From Pseudomonadota bacterium (lineage in GTDB: Bacteria > Desulfobacterota > Desulfovibrionia > Desulfovibrionales > Desulfomicrobiaceae): DNA of 46,384 nt. Numbering within the stretch: position 1 is the stretch's first letter; every line of letters begins with the position of its first letter. Below the pieces are notes generated by a model. It was not told the origin of the DNA. It did not search any database and saw only the letters and a program-made list of their open reading frames with translations. A program made the translations under genes and the position numbers. Of the stretch, positions 32,632-40,716 are shown piece by piece. The stretch covers positions 1 through 46,384 of the forward strand of contig JAEWKZ010000054.1 in assembly GCA_023393525.1 (NCBI GenBank), read 5' to 3'.

Positions 32632-33224
32632 TTTTCCTTCCTCAGATATCTGGTGCGGTGGTCGTACAGGGCCTGGGTCTTTTCGGCCTGGCCGTAGATG
32701 CTGATGTAGGCGGCCACGATGACCGCGCACAGACGCTGGAATCTGTGCCAGCGTCGACCATCGAAATGCGGGGTCAGGTCCATGAAGAAACGGTAACGGT
32801 GCAAAAGTGGAGTACATTTTTCCATCACGGCCTTCAAGACGATGGCGTTGCGCTTGCCCCCAGTCCCCAAGGGAAGATGGACGATGTCGCGAAAGGTGAT
32901 GGCTTCAAGGCCCAGCTTCACGGCCAGAAAGGAATTGGGAAAGACCAGGGCTTTTATGAGCGAATCGTGAATCCAGTCGGTGCGGCCCATGAGTCCGGTC
33001 CACTGAAAGATCGCGCCGAAAAGAAGCAGGGACAGCACAAAGGGCAGGATGAACCACATGGCCTGCACGGTGCCCCTGGGGCCATTCCTCCAGACGCTGA
33101 CAGCCAGGAACGCAAGCAGCAATCCGGCCTGGAGGTCCACCTGCCCATATCCGGCCCCGAAGACGAAAAACCGGAAATAGGCTCCGAGCAGCCCGAAGAT
33201 GCCCAGCAGTTTCAACGTGGCCAT
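32628..33224 (-). CDS. ECF transporter transmembrane (T) component, divergent
   Basis: 198 residues with several hydrophobic helices (LLGIFGLLGAYFRFFVFGAG, LQAGLLLAFLAVSVW, FILPFVLSLLLFGAIFQW) and a charged C-terminal half containing coupling-helix-like stretches (HRYRFFMDLTPHFDGRRWHR). The assignment rests mainly on its place between the ATPase and S genes and its general EcfT layout. The usual Ala-Arg-Gly coupling motifs are not obvious. It overlaps both neighbours (13 and 4 bases). Confidence 0.6.
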   Translation of the reverse strand: MATLKLLGIFGLLGAYFRFFVFGAGYGQVDLQAGLLLAFLAVSVWRNGPRGTVQAMWFILPFVLSLLLFGAIFQWTGLMGRTDWIHDSLIKALVFPNSFLAVKLGLEAITFRDIVHLPLGTGGKRNAIVLKAVMEKCTPLLHRYRFFMDLTPHFDGRRWHRFQRLCAVIVAAYISIYGQAEKTQALYDHRTRYLRKEK

Positions 33225-33751
33225 AGCTGTGTGAGTCTCAAGTTTACGTCCGTTCCTTCCTGCCTGTCGAAGAACAGCTCAAAGCCATGGGAAAATTCGG
33301 CGCATCTCCGTCGCGGCAGATGCGAGACCTGCACGACCCAGTCGAATCCGGGCAGATTCAGGGCCTCTAGTTGCTCAGTGCTCACGTATTTGTCGAACTC
33401 GTCAAGAATGATGATGTCCCGGCACCCGCTGGCCCTGACCCAGGCCACGGTCATGTCCGCCAAAGAATCAGGGACATCGTGCCCAAGCAGGGCCAGGGTG
33501 GTGCGGATGGTGTTCCGCTGCAATTCCATGTCCTGGGCCAGGTAGAGCAGGCTGTGCTTTTTGCGCAGGCTGGGAATGAGGACATGTTCCAGAAAGGTGC
33601 TCTTGCCCGCGCCGTTGTCTCCGCTCAGATACAGGCAACTGCGCGGCGGCAACTGGAGGGGATTCTCCAGCACGAAGGACAGGCCCGCGTGGTCGACGGG
33701 ATAGGTTCCGGCGGAAAGTTCAAACATGGTTGCGTACTGGTTGTGGTCCAT
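33212..33751 (-). CDS. ABC ATPase subunit with Walker A/B but degenerate signature
   Basis: 179 residues, shorter than usual. CLYLSGDNGAGKSTFLEHVL is a good Walker A, LLYLAQDMELQ a Q-loop, DIIILDEFDKYV a Walker B with the catalytic Glu, and VVQVSHLP the H-loop. The LSGGQ signature is missing: the expected place reads PDSLADMTVAWV. The helical domain is short. The neighbour upstream shows the opposite pattern, so the two likely form a heterodimer with one complete ATP site. It overlaps that gene by 32 bases. The alternative start at 33727 (MFELSAG) is possible. Confidence 0.7.
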   Translation of the reverse strand: MDHNQYATMFELSAGTYPVDHAGLSFVLENPLQLPPRSCLYLSGDNGAGKSTFLEHVLIPSLRKKHSLLYLAQDMELQRNTIRTTLALLGHDVPDSLADMTVAWVRASGCRDIIILDEFDKYVSTEQLEALNLPGFDWVVQVSHLPRRRCAEFSHGFELFFDRQEGTDVNLRLTQLWPR

Positions 33752-34118
33752 TGTCCGTCAGGGAAAAAAGCGACGCGGACGGGAGGGTGGCGGCGAAGTC
33801 CTCAAGAAGCCGCGCCCTGTTGCGCGGGGAGAGTGTCTCCAGCGCATGAACCAACAGGATGCGCGCGTCGCCTGGCAGAAAATGCATGAGCAGCAGGCAG
33901 CAGATGATGATGCGCTCTCCGCCGGAGTAGGAGGAGAGTTTGCGCCCGGGCGCAAGACGGAGTCCGTAATCCGAGCACTGCTCGGCCATGGCGTCGAACA
34001 GTTCGCTCCGGCCTCCCAGGAGCAGGATTTCATCCTCCAGGGTGGTGCCCACGAAGAGGTTGTGCGTGTCGATGACGCAATAGTCCTGACCGTACCGGGC
34101 GAGGGTCGCGCAGCTCAT
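33720..34118 (-). CDS. ABC ATPase half-subunit with signature motif but no Walker A
   Basis: 132 residues. It begins just before the position of the Q-loop: VIDTHNLFVGTTLEDEILLL resembles the QNP..Q.F..TV.DE segment of CbiO/EcfA. A clear signature follows, LSSYSGGERIIICCLLLMHF. Walker B is broken (ARILLVHALETLSP: the Asp-Glu pair reads His-Ala) and the H-loop His is absent. There is no P-loop, so it cannot bind ATP by itself. Only 71 bp separate its start from the divergent Nudix gene. It is first in the ECF operon. Confidence 0.65.
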   Translation of the reverse strand: MSCATLARYGQDYCVIDTHNLFVGTTLEDEILLLGGRSELFDAMAEQCSDYGLRLAPGRKLSSYSGGERIIICCLLLMHFLPGDARILLVHALETLSPRNRARLLEDFAATLPSASLFSLTDNGPQPVRNHV

Positions 34119-34189
34119 GGGCGATCCTCCGTGGCGATGGGGCTTGTTTTGCTTGACGGGTTAACGCGGTGGTGCAAAAGAGTTGTCCC

Positions 34190-34606
34190 ATGATAAAATA
34201 CAGTATCGAGTGCTGGCTCTACAACGACCTGGAAGACCGCTTTCTCCTGTTGCGCTGTCCCGTCACCCATCGCCATGACGAATACTGGCAACCCGTGACC
34301 GGCGGACGAGGCCTCGACGAACCCTGCGTCGCGGCCTGTCTGCGCGAGGTGGAGGAAGAAACGGGAGTGGTGCTGGCGCCCGAGCAGCTGGAGGTCGTCA
34401 TTCCCGAGTTCTCCTTCTGCATCCCCGACGCGCGCATCGAACTGCGCAAGCCCATCTATCTGGCCAGGGTCAGAAACGAAAAGGTGATCCTGTCTTCGGA
34501 GCACATCGGCTATTACTGGTTCGACGCCCGGGACGTGGAGCGCAACCTGCACTGGGATTCCAACAAGGAATCGTTTCGCCGCGTTCTGATCCATACCCGT
34601 CCCTAA
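34190..34606 (+). CDS. Nudix hydrolase (NudB-like)
   Basis: 138 residues. WQPVTGGRGLDEPCVAACLR begins a perfect Nudix box: G-x5-E-x7-REVEEETGV. YSIECWLYNDLEDRFLLLR at the N-terminus and the WFDARDVERNLHWDSN end fit the dihydroneopterin-triphosphate pyrophosphatase branch (folate pathway), though related branches cannot be excluded. Chosen start 34190; the seven extra codons upstream have no ribosome site. It converges on the TlpA-like gene with a four-base overlap. Confidence 0.82.
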   Translation: MIKYSIECWLYNDLEDRFLLLRCPVTHRHDEYWQPVTGGRGLDEPCVAACLREVEEETGVVLAPEQLEVVIPEFSFCIPDARIELRKPIYLARVRNEKVILSSEHIGYYWFDARDVERNLHWDSNKESFRRVLIHTRP

Positions 34607-35160
34607 TCGATCTTTTCGCCGGCCAGGGCTTCCAGATAGGCGACGAGCTCCGGCGAGTCCCATTTGGCCATCCCGGTATGCCCGAAAACAACCCGTCCCG
34701 CCTTGTCGAAAATGTACGTTGTCGGCAGGTTTCGGGCGTCGAGTTCGGGGGGCACGGGCGAAGTGAAGACGTAGAGCGGCATGCGCAGCGAACCCGCAAG
34801 CGGGTCGGCTGCCACTTCCGCCAGGCTCTCCGTGCTGATGCAGAGCACCCGGATCCGGTCATTGTCCTGAAATTTCTCCCACAGACCCTGCAAGAAAGGC
34901 ATCTCCGCCCGGCATGGCGGGCACCATGTGGCCCACAGGTTGATGACGACGACCTTGTCGCGCAAATCGCCCAGGCTGAAGGTCTGTCCCTTCAGGTCGG
35001 AAAATGTGCCGTGCAGGTCGCCAAGGCGGGTCATGCGCGGAAGGGGCGGCCCGTCATCGGCGGAGACGGCGCTGCCCATCATCAGCAACACGCCCCCCGC
35101 CTCCAGCAGCAGCACCAGCAGCACAGAACAGAAAAAACCGGCTAGTGATTTGTTGATCAT
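34603..35160 (-). CDS. TlpA-family periplasmic disulfide reductase
   Basis: 185 residues. The N-terminal hydrophobic helix (AGFFCSVLLVLLLEAGGVLL) is a signal or membrane anchor. The thioredoxin fold has INLWATWCPPCRAEMPFLQG, a CPPC redox centre, and ARNLPTTYIFDKAGRVVFGH with the cis-proline. Such proteins keep periplasmic thiols reduced, for example for cytochrome c assembly, which fits a cytochrome-rich organism. Twelve bases separate it from the pseudouridine synthase gene upstream. Confidence 0.85.
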   Translation of the reverse strand: MINKSLAGFFCSVLLVLLLEAGGVLLMMGSAVSADDGPPLPRMTRLGDLHGTFSDLKGQTFSLGDLRDKVVVINLWATWCPPCRAEMPFLQGLWEKFQDNDRIRVLCISTESLAEVAADPLAGSLRMPLYVFTSPVPPELDARNLPTTYIFDKAGRVVFGHTGMAKWDSPELVAYLEALAGEKID

Positions 35161-35172
35161 GTGTCGTTGCGC

Positions 35173-35925
35173 TCAGTCGAGACCAAGGCTTGATTTCAGA
35201 TTCGTTGTTTCGGAGTCGGTCAGGGCGCGCCATTTGCCGGACGCGAGGCCGCCCAGGCGCAGCGGCCCCAGCTCGACGCGGCGCAGCCGCAGAATGGTCA
35301 GCCCCAGGTCGCGGCACATGCGCCGGATCTGGCGGTTCACGCCCTGGCGCAGGGTCATGCGCAAGAGCGTCGCGCCCCCGGCATCAAGCGTTGCCTCGAC
35401 CTGCACCGGAGCCAGGCGTTCACCTTCCCGCAGACGCATTCCCTGGCGCATGACGCCAAGCGATTTCTCCGGCACCGCCTCGCGCACCAGCACCTCGTAC
35501 TTTTTCGAGTGCTCGAAGCTGGGATGGGTCAGGCGCAGGGTGACCTCGCCGTCATTGGTCAGCAGAAGCAGCCCTTCGGACATGTAGTCGAGGCGTCCCA
35601 CGGGAAAAAGCCGTTTGGCGCGCAACTCGTCCGGCAGCAGATCCAGCACTGTCTTTCGGCCCTGGGGGTCGCTGGCCGTGGTCACGGTGTGCACGGGCTT
35701 GTGCAGCATGACGTAGACAGGCCCGGCGTCCCGTCCGCTCGAAACCGGGACGCCGTCGAAGAGCACCGTATCCTGGCCGGGGATGATCCTGATTCCGGGT
35801 TCGCGCTGGACAAGGCCGTTGACACGGACGCGCCCGGACTGGATCAGGGCGTCGGCTCCGCGTCGCGAGGCCAGGCCTGCTTCCGCGAGATATTTGTTCA
35901 AACGGACGGGGCGTGTTTCTGACAT
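35173..35925 (-). CDS. rluB: 23S rRNA pseudouridine synthase (RluB/RsuA family)
   Basis: 250 residues from the ATG at 35925. An S4 RNA-binding domain (RLNKYLAEAGLASRRGADAL) leads into the catalytic domain: LHKPVHTVTTASDP, FPVGRLDYMSEGLLLLTNDG with the catalytic Asp, and RQGVNRQIRRMCRDLGL. The enzyme isomerises specific uridines in rRNA; RluB, RluE and RsuA share this layout, and the 250-residue length with S4 domain favours RluB or RsuA. Upstream frame extension has no family similarity. Confidence 0.88.
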   Translation of the reverse strand: MSETRPVRLNKYLAEAGLASRRGADALIQSGRVRVNGLVQREPGIRIIPGQDTVLFDGVPVSSGRDAGPVYVMLHKPVHTVTTASDPQGRKTVLDLLPDELRAKRLFPVGRLDYMSEGLLLLTNDGEVTLRLTHPSFEHSKKYEVLVREAVPEKSLGVMRQGMRLREGERLAPVQVEATLDAGGATLLRMTLRQGVNRQIRRMCRDLGLTILRLRRVELGPLRLGGLASGKWRALTDSETTNLKSSLGLD

Positions 35926-35979
35926 GGGCGAACAAATAGGAAGATCGCGGGGACAGGGCAAGCAAAAAGGCGCGTCGGA

Positions 35980-36012
35980 ACCAAAAACGAGCGGGCCCCA
36001 TGTGGAGCCCGC
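35980..36012 (-). terminator. Rho-independent terminator after the META lipoprotein gene
   Basis: On the minus strand GCGGGC (36012-36007) pairs with GCCCGC (35996-35991), then TCGTTTTTGG follows. It lies 12 bases after the stop of the META-domain gene. Confidence 0.65.
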
Positions 36013-36024
36013 GCATCCGAAACC

Positions 36025-36465
36025 TCAGTCGACGGCCTCGAACCTGGCCAGCGGCGCCATGCGCGCCTTGTGCAGGAAAAGGGTCTTGCCGTCGCAGGCG
36101 AAGTTGTCCGTCATGTCCAGCACGTTGAAGAATTCCCGCTCCAGTTCCATGTCCGGGCAGGCCATCATGGTGCTGGCCATGTTCGTGAACCGCAGACGCA
36201 TGCCGTTTCTGAGCTCATAGGCGCCGCTGACGCTGTTGCAGCCCCCGAAGCCCGACATGCGTCCCTCCTTGGAATGGAGTTGGATGAACGGATAGCGTTC
36301 GATCCCGGCCACGGGTTTTCCCCAAAGCTCCACCAATTTCCAGCGCGTATCCAGAATGCGCGCCCCTTGAAGATCCAGGGCCGTGTCGGTGCGCTTGCTG
36401 CCGTCATGCGCGCAGCCCCACAAGGCCATGCAGACGAAAAACGTGATCAGGACGAGTTTTTTCAT
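36025..36465 (-). CDS. META-domain (HslJ-like) lipoprotein
   Basis: 146 residues. The signal peptide ends in a lipobox (MALWGC), so Cys18 is probably lipidated. LDTRWKLVELWGKPVAGI, then IQLHSKEGRMSGFGGCNSVS and FTNMASTMMACPDMELEREF are the META/HslJ motif set. HslJ-type proteins are heat-inducible or stress-related outer membrane proteins without known enzymatic function. The gene is 11 bases after the carbonic anhydrase start region's downstream end, so the two may be cotranscribed. Confidence 0.85.
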   Translation of the reverse strand: MKKLVLITFFVCMALWGCAHDGSKRTDTALDLQGARILDTRWKLVELWGKPVAGIERYPFIQLHSKEGRMSGFGGCNSVSGAYELRNGMRLRFTNMASTMMACPDMELEREFFNVLDMTDNFACDGKTLFLHKARMAPLARFEAVD

Positions 36466-36476
36466 GTGTCCCGCCG

Positions 36477-37088
36477 CTATGACCGCAGAGCCGTTTCAAT
36501 GGTGTCCATTTCCTGCCTGTCCGGACCGCGCGTGATGCACAGATCATGGATCAGGCCGTTGGAAATGGAATAGATCCAGCCGTGCAGATAGAGGTTGCGT
36601 CCACGCTGCCAGGCCTTGCGCACAATGCTGTTCAGGGCCAGGTTGCGGATCTGCAGCTTGACGTTGAGCTCGCACATGTCGTCGAGGTTCGGCCTGCCTT
36701 TGCGTTCCATCAGATCGTGCACGTTTTCCAGCCAGTGGGCCAAAAGGCCCGGGGTCTGGTCCTTCATGACCGCCTCGATGCCGCCGCAGCCGTAATGCCC
36801 GCAGACAATGATGTGCTTCACCTTGAGCACGTCGATGGCGTACTGCAGCACGCACATCAGGTTGATGTCGGTGTTGATGACCTGGTTTGAAATATTGCGG
36901 TGCACGAAGACCTCGCCCGGCATGACGCCGATGAGCTGGTCCGCCGGGACCCGGCTGTCGGAACAGCCGATCCACAGGAATTTGGGTTTGTGCTGGTTTT
37001 CGAGTTTGCGAAAAAAACCCGGAATGTTCTTTTCGACGTGCTGGGCCCAGGTCTTGTTGTTGTCGAGCAGTTTGCTGATTTCTTTCAT
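36477..37088 (-). CDS. can: Beta-class carbonic anhydrase
   Basis: 203 residues. FLWIGCSDSRVPADQLIG contains the zinc Cys and the Asp-Arg dyad, and IIVCGHYGCGGIEAVM the zinc His and second Cys. HRNISNQVINTDINLM and the C-terminal GRNLYLHGWIYSISNGLI are also conserved. The enzyme interconverts CO2 and bicarbonate. Length and all metal ligands fit a complete enzyme of the E. coli Can type. Confidence 0.94.
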   Translation of the reverse strand: MKEISKLLDNNKTWAQHVEKNIPGFFRKLENQHKPKFLWIGCSDSRVPADQLIGVMPGEVFVHRNISNQVINTDINLMCVLQYAIDVLKVKHIIVCGHYGCGGIEAVMKDQTPGLLAHWLENVHDLMERKGRPNLDDMCELNVKLQIRNLALNSIVRKAWQRGRNLYLHGWIYSISNGLIHDLCITRGPDRQEMDTIETALRS

Positions 37089-37228
37089 GTTTCGCTCCTG
37101 ACAGTCGTTCGTATAGGCTACGCTTTAGCTTGATAACCACGGTCGCGCAATGCGCAAGGCCGCCCCTGGCCGCCAGACCATATGGCTAACGCTTTGGATT
37201 AATGTCTTTTTTTTTGGACTTCAGCCCG

Positions 37229-37255
37229 AAAAAGCCTCCCCTGCGAAGGGGAGGC
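37229..37255 (-). terminator. Terminator of the liv-type operon
   Basis: GCCTCCCC-TGCGAA-GGGGAGGC with A-run on the left and T-run on the right, so it can end transcription from either side. It lies after the livJ-type gene (minus strand). Confidence 0.75.
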
Positions 37256-37305
37256 TTTTGGGCGATGGCGAGTTGTTCTGCTCGCTAAAGGGAAGACGGA
37301 ACGGA

Positions 37306-37383
37306 TGGATCCCCGCCTTCGCGGGGATGATGGTGCGGCAGTGCGGCCGACCGGGGTGTCATTCCCGCGGAGGCGGGAATCCA
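37306..37383. repeat. Pair of REP-like palindromes in head-to-head orientation
   Basis: TGGATCCCCGC-CTTC-GCGGGGATGA (37306-37330) and TCATTCCCGC-GGAG-GCGGGAATCCA (37359-37383) are two short palindromes in opposite orientation, 28 bp apart. Related copies lie at 8623-8648 and 43923-43945. Confidence 0.65.
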
Positions 37384-37424
37384 CGTCTTCGATCTTCTGT
37401 CGATCATGTGGAAAGTCACCCGAG

Positions 37425-38576
37425 TTATTCCGCCAGAACGAATCTGCCGTCCTTGACCTGGACCATGACCATGGAATCCACGTCGAGTCCGTTGTGGTCT
37501 TCGGGAGTCAGGTTGTAGATGCCGGAGATGCCGACATAGCCCTTGGTCTGTTCGATGGCCGCGCGCAGGGCTTCGGGCTCGGTTCCGACCTTGGCGATGG
37601 CGTCGACGATGAGACGGATCGCATCCCAGGCATAGCCGGAATGGGTGTTGATGGGGAACTGCTTGTCGTAGCCCTTTTCGGTGTAGAGCTTGACGAATTC
37701 CTGGATCACGGCCTTCTGCGGATCCGTGTCCGGCAGCTCGTCCACGACCATGAGCTTGGTCGCGGGCATGCGGTTGCCTTCGCTGGCCGGGCCGGCCAGT
37801 TCGATGTACTTGGGATCGGGCAGCCCGTGGCACTGGAACAGGGGCAGGTCGATGCCGAGCTGGGCCACGTTCTTGGCGCTGATGGCTCCGGCCGGGCCGG
37901 TGGTCCAGACGACCAGGGCCTGGGGAGAGGCGTTCTTGGCCTTGGTCAGCTGGGCGGTCATGTCCGTGTCGCGCGCGCCGAAGGATTCCTTGGCCAGGAT
38001 CTCGATGCCGAACTCGGGTCTGAGCTGTTCCATCCAGCGCAGTCCGTCCTTGCCGAAGCCGTCGTCGGCCGAGAGCAGGGCGATTCTGGTCAGGCCCTTG
38101 TCCTTCAGATAGGTGAAGAGGCGCTCAACGGCGATCTTGGAACGCTGCGGCGATTTGAAAACCCATTCGAATGAGCCGAACTTGCCGCCCATGATGACCG
38201 GGTCGCCGCCCACGGTCATGACGATGGGCGTCTTGCCGGAATCCACGATCTTCTTCACGTTCATGCCCGTGTCGGTCAGGGTCGGTCCGACAATGGCCAC
38301 GACCTTGTCCTTGTGGATGAACTTGGTGGCGATGTTGGCGGACTTGGCCGGATCACCCTCGGTGTCGGCGATGAGCAGCTCGATCTTCTTGCCGTTCACG
38401 CCGCCTTCGGCGTTGATCTTGTCGACCAGCATCTCGGCGACCAGCTTGCTCGGGGTGCCTATGAAGGAGGCCCGGCCCGACAGGTCGAAAAACGCGCCCA
38501 GTTTTATGGTGTCCTCGGCCAGAGCCGGGGAGGCCAGGAGCATGAGGCAGCCCAGTATACGAAAAATCGTGCGCAT
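37425..38576 (-). CDS. livJ: Branched-chain amino acid/aromatic acid ABC substrate-binding protein (LivJ-type)
   Basis: 383 residues with a signal peptide (cleavage after ALA near 20). IKLGAFFDLSGRASFIGTPS, NAEGGVNGKKIELLIADTEG and VVAIVGPTLTDTGMNVKKIV are typical of type I periplasmic binding proteins of the Liv family. Specificity in this family ranges from leucine to aromatic acids and urea. The ligase-fused ATPase gene just upstream argues for an aromatic or aryl-acetic acid ligand. AGGAGAG lies before the ATG. It is last in the operon. Confidence 0.85.
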   Translation of the reverse strand: MRTIFRILGCLMLLASPALAEDTIKLGAFFDLSGRASFIGTPSKLVAEMLVDKINAEGGVNGKKIELLIADTEGDPAKSANIATKFIHKDKVVAIVGPTLTDTGMNVKKIVDSGKTPIVMTVGGDPVIMGGKFGSFEWVFKSPQRSKIAVERLFTYLKDKGLTRIALLSADDGFGKDGLRWMEQLRPEFGIEILAKESFGARDTDMTAQLTKAKNASPQALVVWTTGPAGAISAKNVAQLGIDLPLFQCHGLPDPKYIELAGPASEGNRMPATKLMVVDELPDTDPQKAVIQEFVKLYTEKGYDKQFPINTHSGYAWDAIRLIVDAIAKVGTEPEALRAAIEQTKGYVGISGIYNLTPEDHNGLDVDSMVMVQVKDGRFVLAE

Positions 38577-38631
38577 GTTCTTCTCTCCTCTGCAAAATGA
38601 TTAATGGCCTGATGGCCCAACACCTTGAAAA

Positions 38632-40716
38632 TCAGACTATCTCGTCCTGAATCCGGCTGTCGAACACCCGCTGGCTCTTGCGCTCCGAACGGGGCAGACT
38701 GCCGTAATCCACCAGTTCCAGGTCCACGGTGACCATGAGCTGCCTTTTGATCTGATGCCCGGCCTCGTGGGCAAGTTCCGGCCCCCGGCTTGCCGCTACG
38801 CCCTCGGCGCGTTCGATCACCAGGCGCATGTTGTCGCGGCCGCCGTCGCCCCGGGTCAGATGGATCTGATACTCCGAGCCGAGTCCGGGCACCGCAGAGA
38901 GAATGGTGTCGATGGAGCTGGGATAGATGTTCACGCCCCTGAACTTGATGGTGTCGTCGGAGCGGCCCTTGATGCGCGAATGCCGGGGCATGACGCTGCC
39001 GCAGGTGCAGGGGCCGGGGATGATACGCGTGATGTCGCGGGTGCGGTAGCGGATCAGCGGCGAACCTTCCTTGCGCAGGGTGGTCACGACCATCTCCCCC
39101 CATTCGCCGTCGGGCAGGGGCTTGAGCGTTTCGGGATCGAGAATTTCGAGCAGGTAGTAGTCGCTCCAGTAATGGATGCAGTCGTGGTCGGAGCATTCGA
39201 TGCCCGCGCCCGGACCGTAGAGTTCGGTCAGGCCGGTGATGTCGAAAAGCTCGGCCCCGCCGAAGAGTTCGGAAATCTTCTTGCGCATGGAGCGGCTGGA
39301 GCGCTCGGAACCGTAGATGATCTTCTTGACCGCGATCTTGTCGGCGATGCCGCGCTTGTGGATTTCCTCGGCCATGAGAAGAGCCATGGAGGCCGTGGAG
39401 CAGAACACCGTGGACTGGAAGTCGAGCAAAAACTGGATGTGCATGTCCACGTTGCCGGGCCCCACCGGCACGGCCAGGGCCCCGATCTTTTCGCAGCCGA
39501 GCTGGAAGCCCATGCCCGCCGTCCAGACCCCGTAGCCCACGGCAATCTGGACCCGGTCCAGGGACGTGACGCCCGCGCTCTGATAGCAGCGCGCGAACAT
39601 GTCGGTCCAGTCGTCCAGATCCTTCTGGGTGTAGCAGAGCACCTTGCGCTTGCCCGTGGTTCCGGAGCTGGCGTGCACGCGCACGAGCTGCTCGTAGGGC
39701 ACGCTCTTCAGGGGAAAGGGGTAGCCTTCGCGCAGGTCGTCGGTGGAGGTGAAGGGCAGGCGTCTCAGATCGTCCAGACTTTGAATGGAGTCCGGCGTGA
39801 CGCCCGCCGCCTCCAGCTTGGCGCGGTAGGCCGGGGAACCCTCGAAGGCGTGGCGCACGGTCCATTGCAGGCCCTGCAACTGGAGCGTTTCGAGTTCGTC
39901 GGCAGAGTTGAAGGAAGGCATGAAGTTTGTGTGCATGGAAGGTTTCTCCAAACGGATATTGGTCAGTCCGGCCGCGCCAAGGCGGCTGGCGGAAGGGTTG
40001 TCGTGGCTGGCCGCGCCCAGGAAGGCGGCGCGCAGGGCCGGGTCCAGGAGCAGGTCGCGGCTTCTGCCCTGCTCGACGATTCTGCCCCCGGCCAGCAGAT
40101 AGGCCTTGTCCGAGGCGGACAGGGCGCGGGCCGCGTTCTGTTCGACGATGAAAATGGTCGTTCCGGCGCGGGAAAGCTGGTGGATGATGGCAAAGATTTC
40201 GTCGGTGATGAGCGGGGCCAGACCGAGGCTTGGCTCGTCCAGGAGCAGCAGGCGCGGGGCGGCCATCAGCGCCCGGCCCATGGCCAGCATCTGCTGTTCG
40301 CCGCCCGAAAGCGTTCCGGCCAGCTGCTGCCTGCGCTCCCGGAGCTTGGGAAAACGGGCGAAAATCTCTTCCATGCGCCGGTTTTCCTCGGCCTTGGCCA
40401 GGCTCAAGGGGATGGCGCCGAGTTGCAGGTTTTCCAGCACCGAGAGCTGGGCGAACACTTCGCGACCCTCGGGAGACAAGGCCAGTCCATGGCGAACCAT
40501 GCGCGCCGGACTGGATCCGGTCACGGTTTTGCCGTCGAGGAGGATTTCCCCGCCCGTGGGCTTGACCAGACCCATCACGCATTTGAGCAGGGTGCTCTTG
40601 CCCGCGCCGTTGGCCCCGACCAGGGCCACGGTCTGGCCTGCGGAAACCTCCATGTCGATACCGAACAGGGCCTGGGCCGCGCCGTAATGCGCCGTCAGAT
40701 TTCGTATGCTCAGCAT
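38632..40716 (-). CDS. LivF-type ABC ATPase in frame with phenylacetate-CoA ligase (PaaK-like)
   Basis: 694 residues in one uninterrupted frame. Residues 1-235 are a complete LivF: LVGANGAGKSTLLKCVMGLV, LSGGEQQMLAMGRALMAAPR, LLLLDEPSLGL. A 25-residue linker (ASHDNPSASRLGAAG) leads to a full acyl-adenylate ligase at about 265-694: RVHASSGTTGKRKV, FDITGLTELYGPG, YRTRDITRI and GRSDDTIKFRGVNIYP, the PaaK signatures. An internal ATG at 39936 with GGAG nine bases upstream may also start the ligase alone. The fusion would couple import to CoA activation of phenylacetate-like acids, AMP forming. Whether a single chain is made is unknown; a lost stop codon is the alternative. Confidence 0.82.
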   Translation of the reverse strand: MLSIRNLTAHYGAAQALFGIDMEVSAGQTVALVGANGAGKSTLLKCVMGLVKPTGGEILLDGKTVTGSSPARMVRHGLALSPEGREVFAQLSVLENLQLGAIPLSLAKAEENRRMEEIFARFPKLRERRQQLAGTLSGGEQQMLAMGRALMAAPRLLLLDEPSLGLAPLITDEIFAIIHQLSRAGTTIFIVEQNAARALSASDKAYLLAGGRIVEQGRSRDLLLDPALRAAFLGAASHDNPSASRLGAAGLTNIRLEKPSMHTNFMPSFNSADELETLQLQGLQWTVRHAFEGSPAYRAKLEAAGVTPDSIQSLDDLRRLPFTSTDDLREGYPFPLKSVPYEQLVRVHASSGTTGKRKVLCYTQKDLDDWTDMFARCYQSAGVTSLDRVQIAVGYGVWTAGMGFQLGCEKIGALAVPVGPGNVDMHIQFLLDFQSTVFCSTASMALLMAEEIHKRGIADKIAVKKIIYGSERSSRSMRKKISELFGGAELFDITGLTELYGPGAGIECSDHDCIHYWSDYYLLEILDPETLKPLPDGEWGEMVVTTLRKEGSPLIRYRTRDITRIIPGPCTCGSVMPRHSRIKGRSDDTIKFRGVNIYPSSIDTILSAVPGLGSEYQIHLTRGDGGRDNMRLVIERAEGVAASRGPELAHEAGHQIKRQLMVTVDLELVDYGSLPRSERKSQRVFDSRIQDEIV

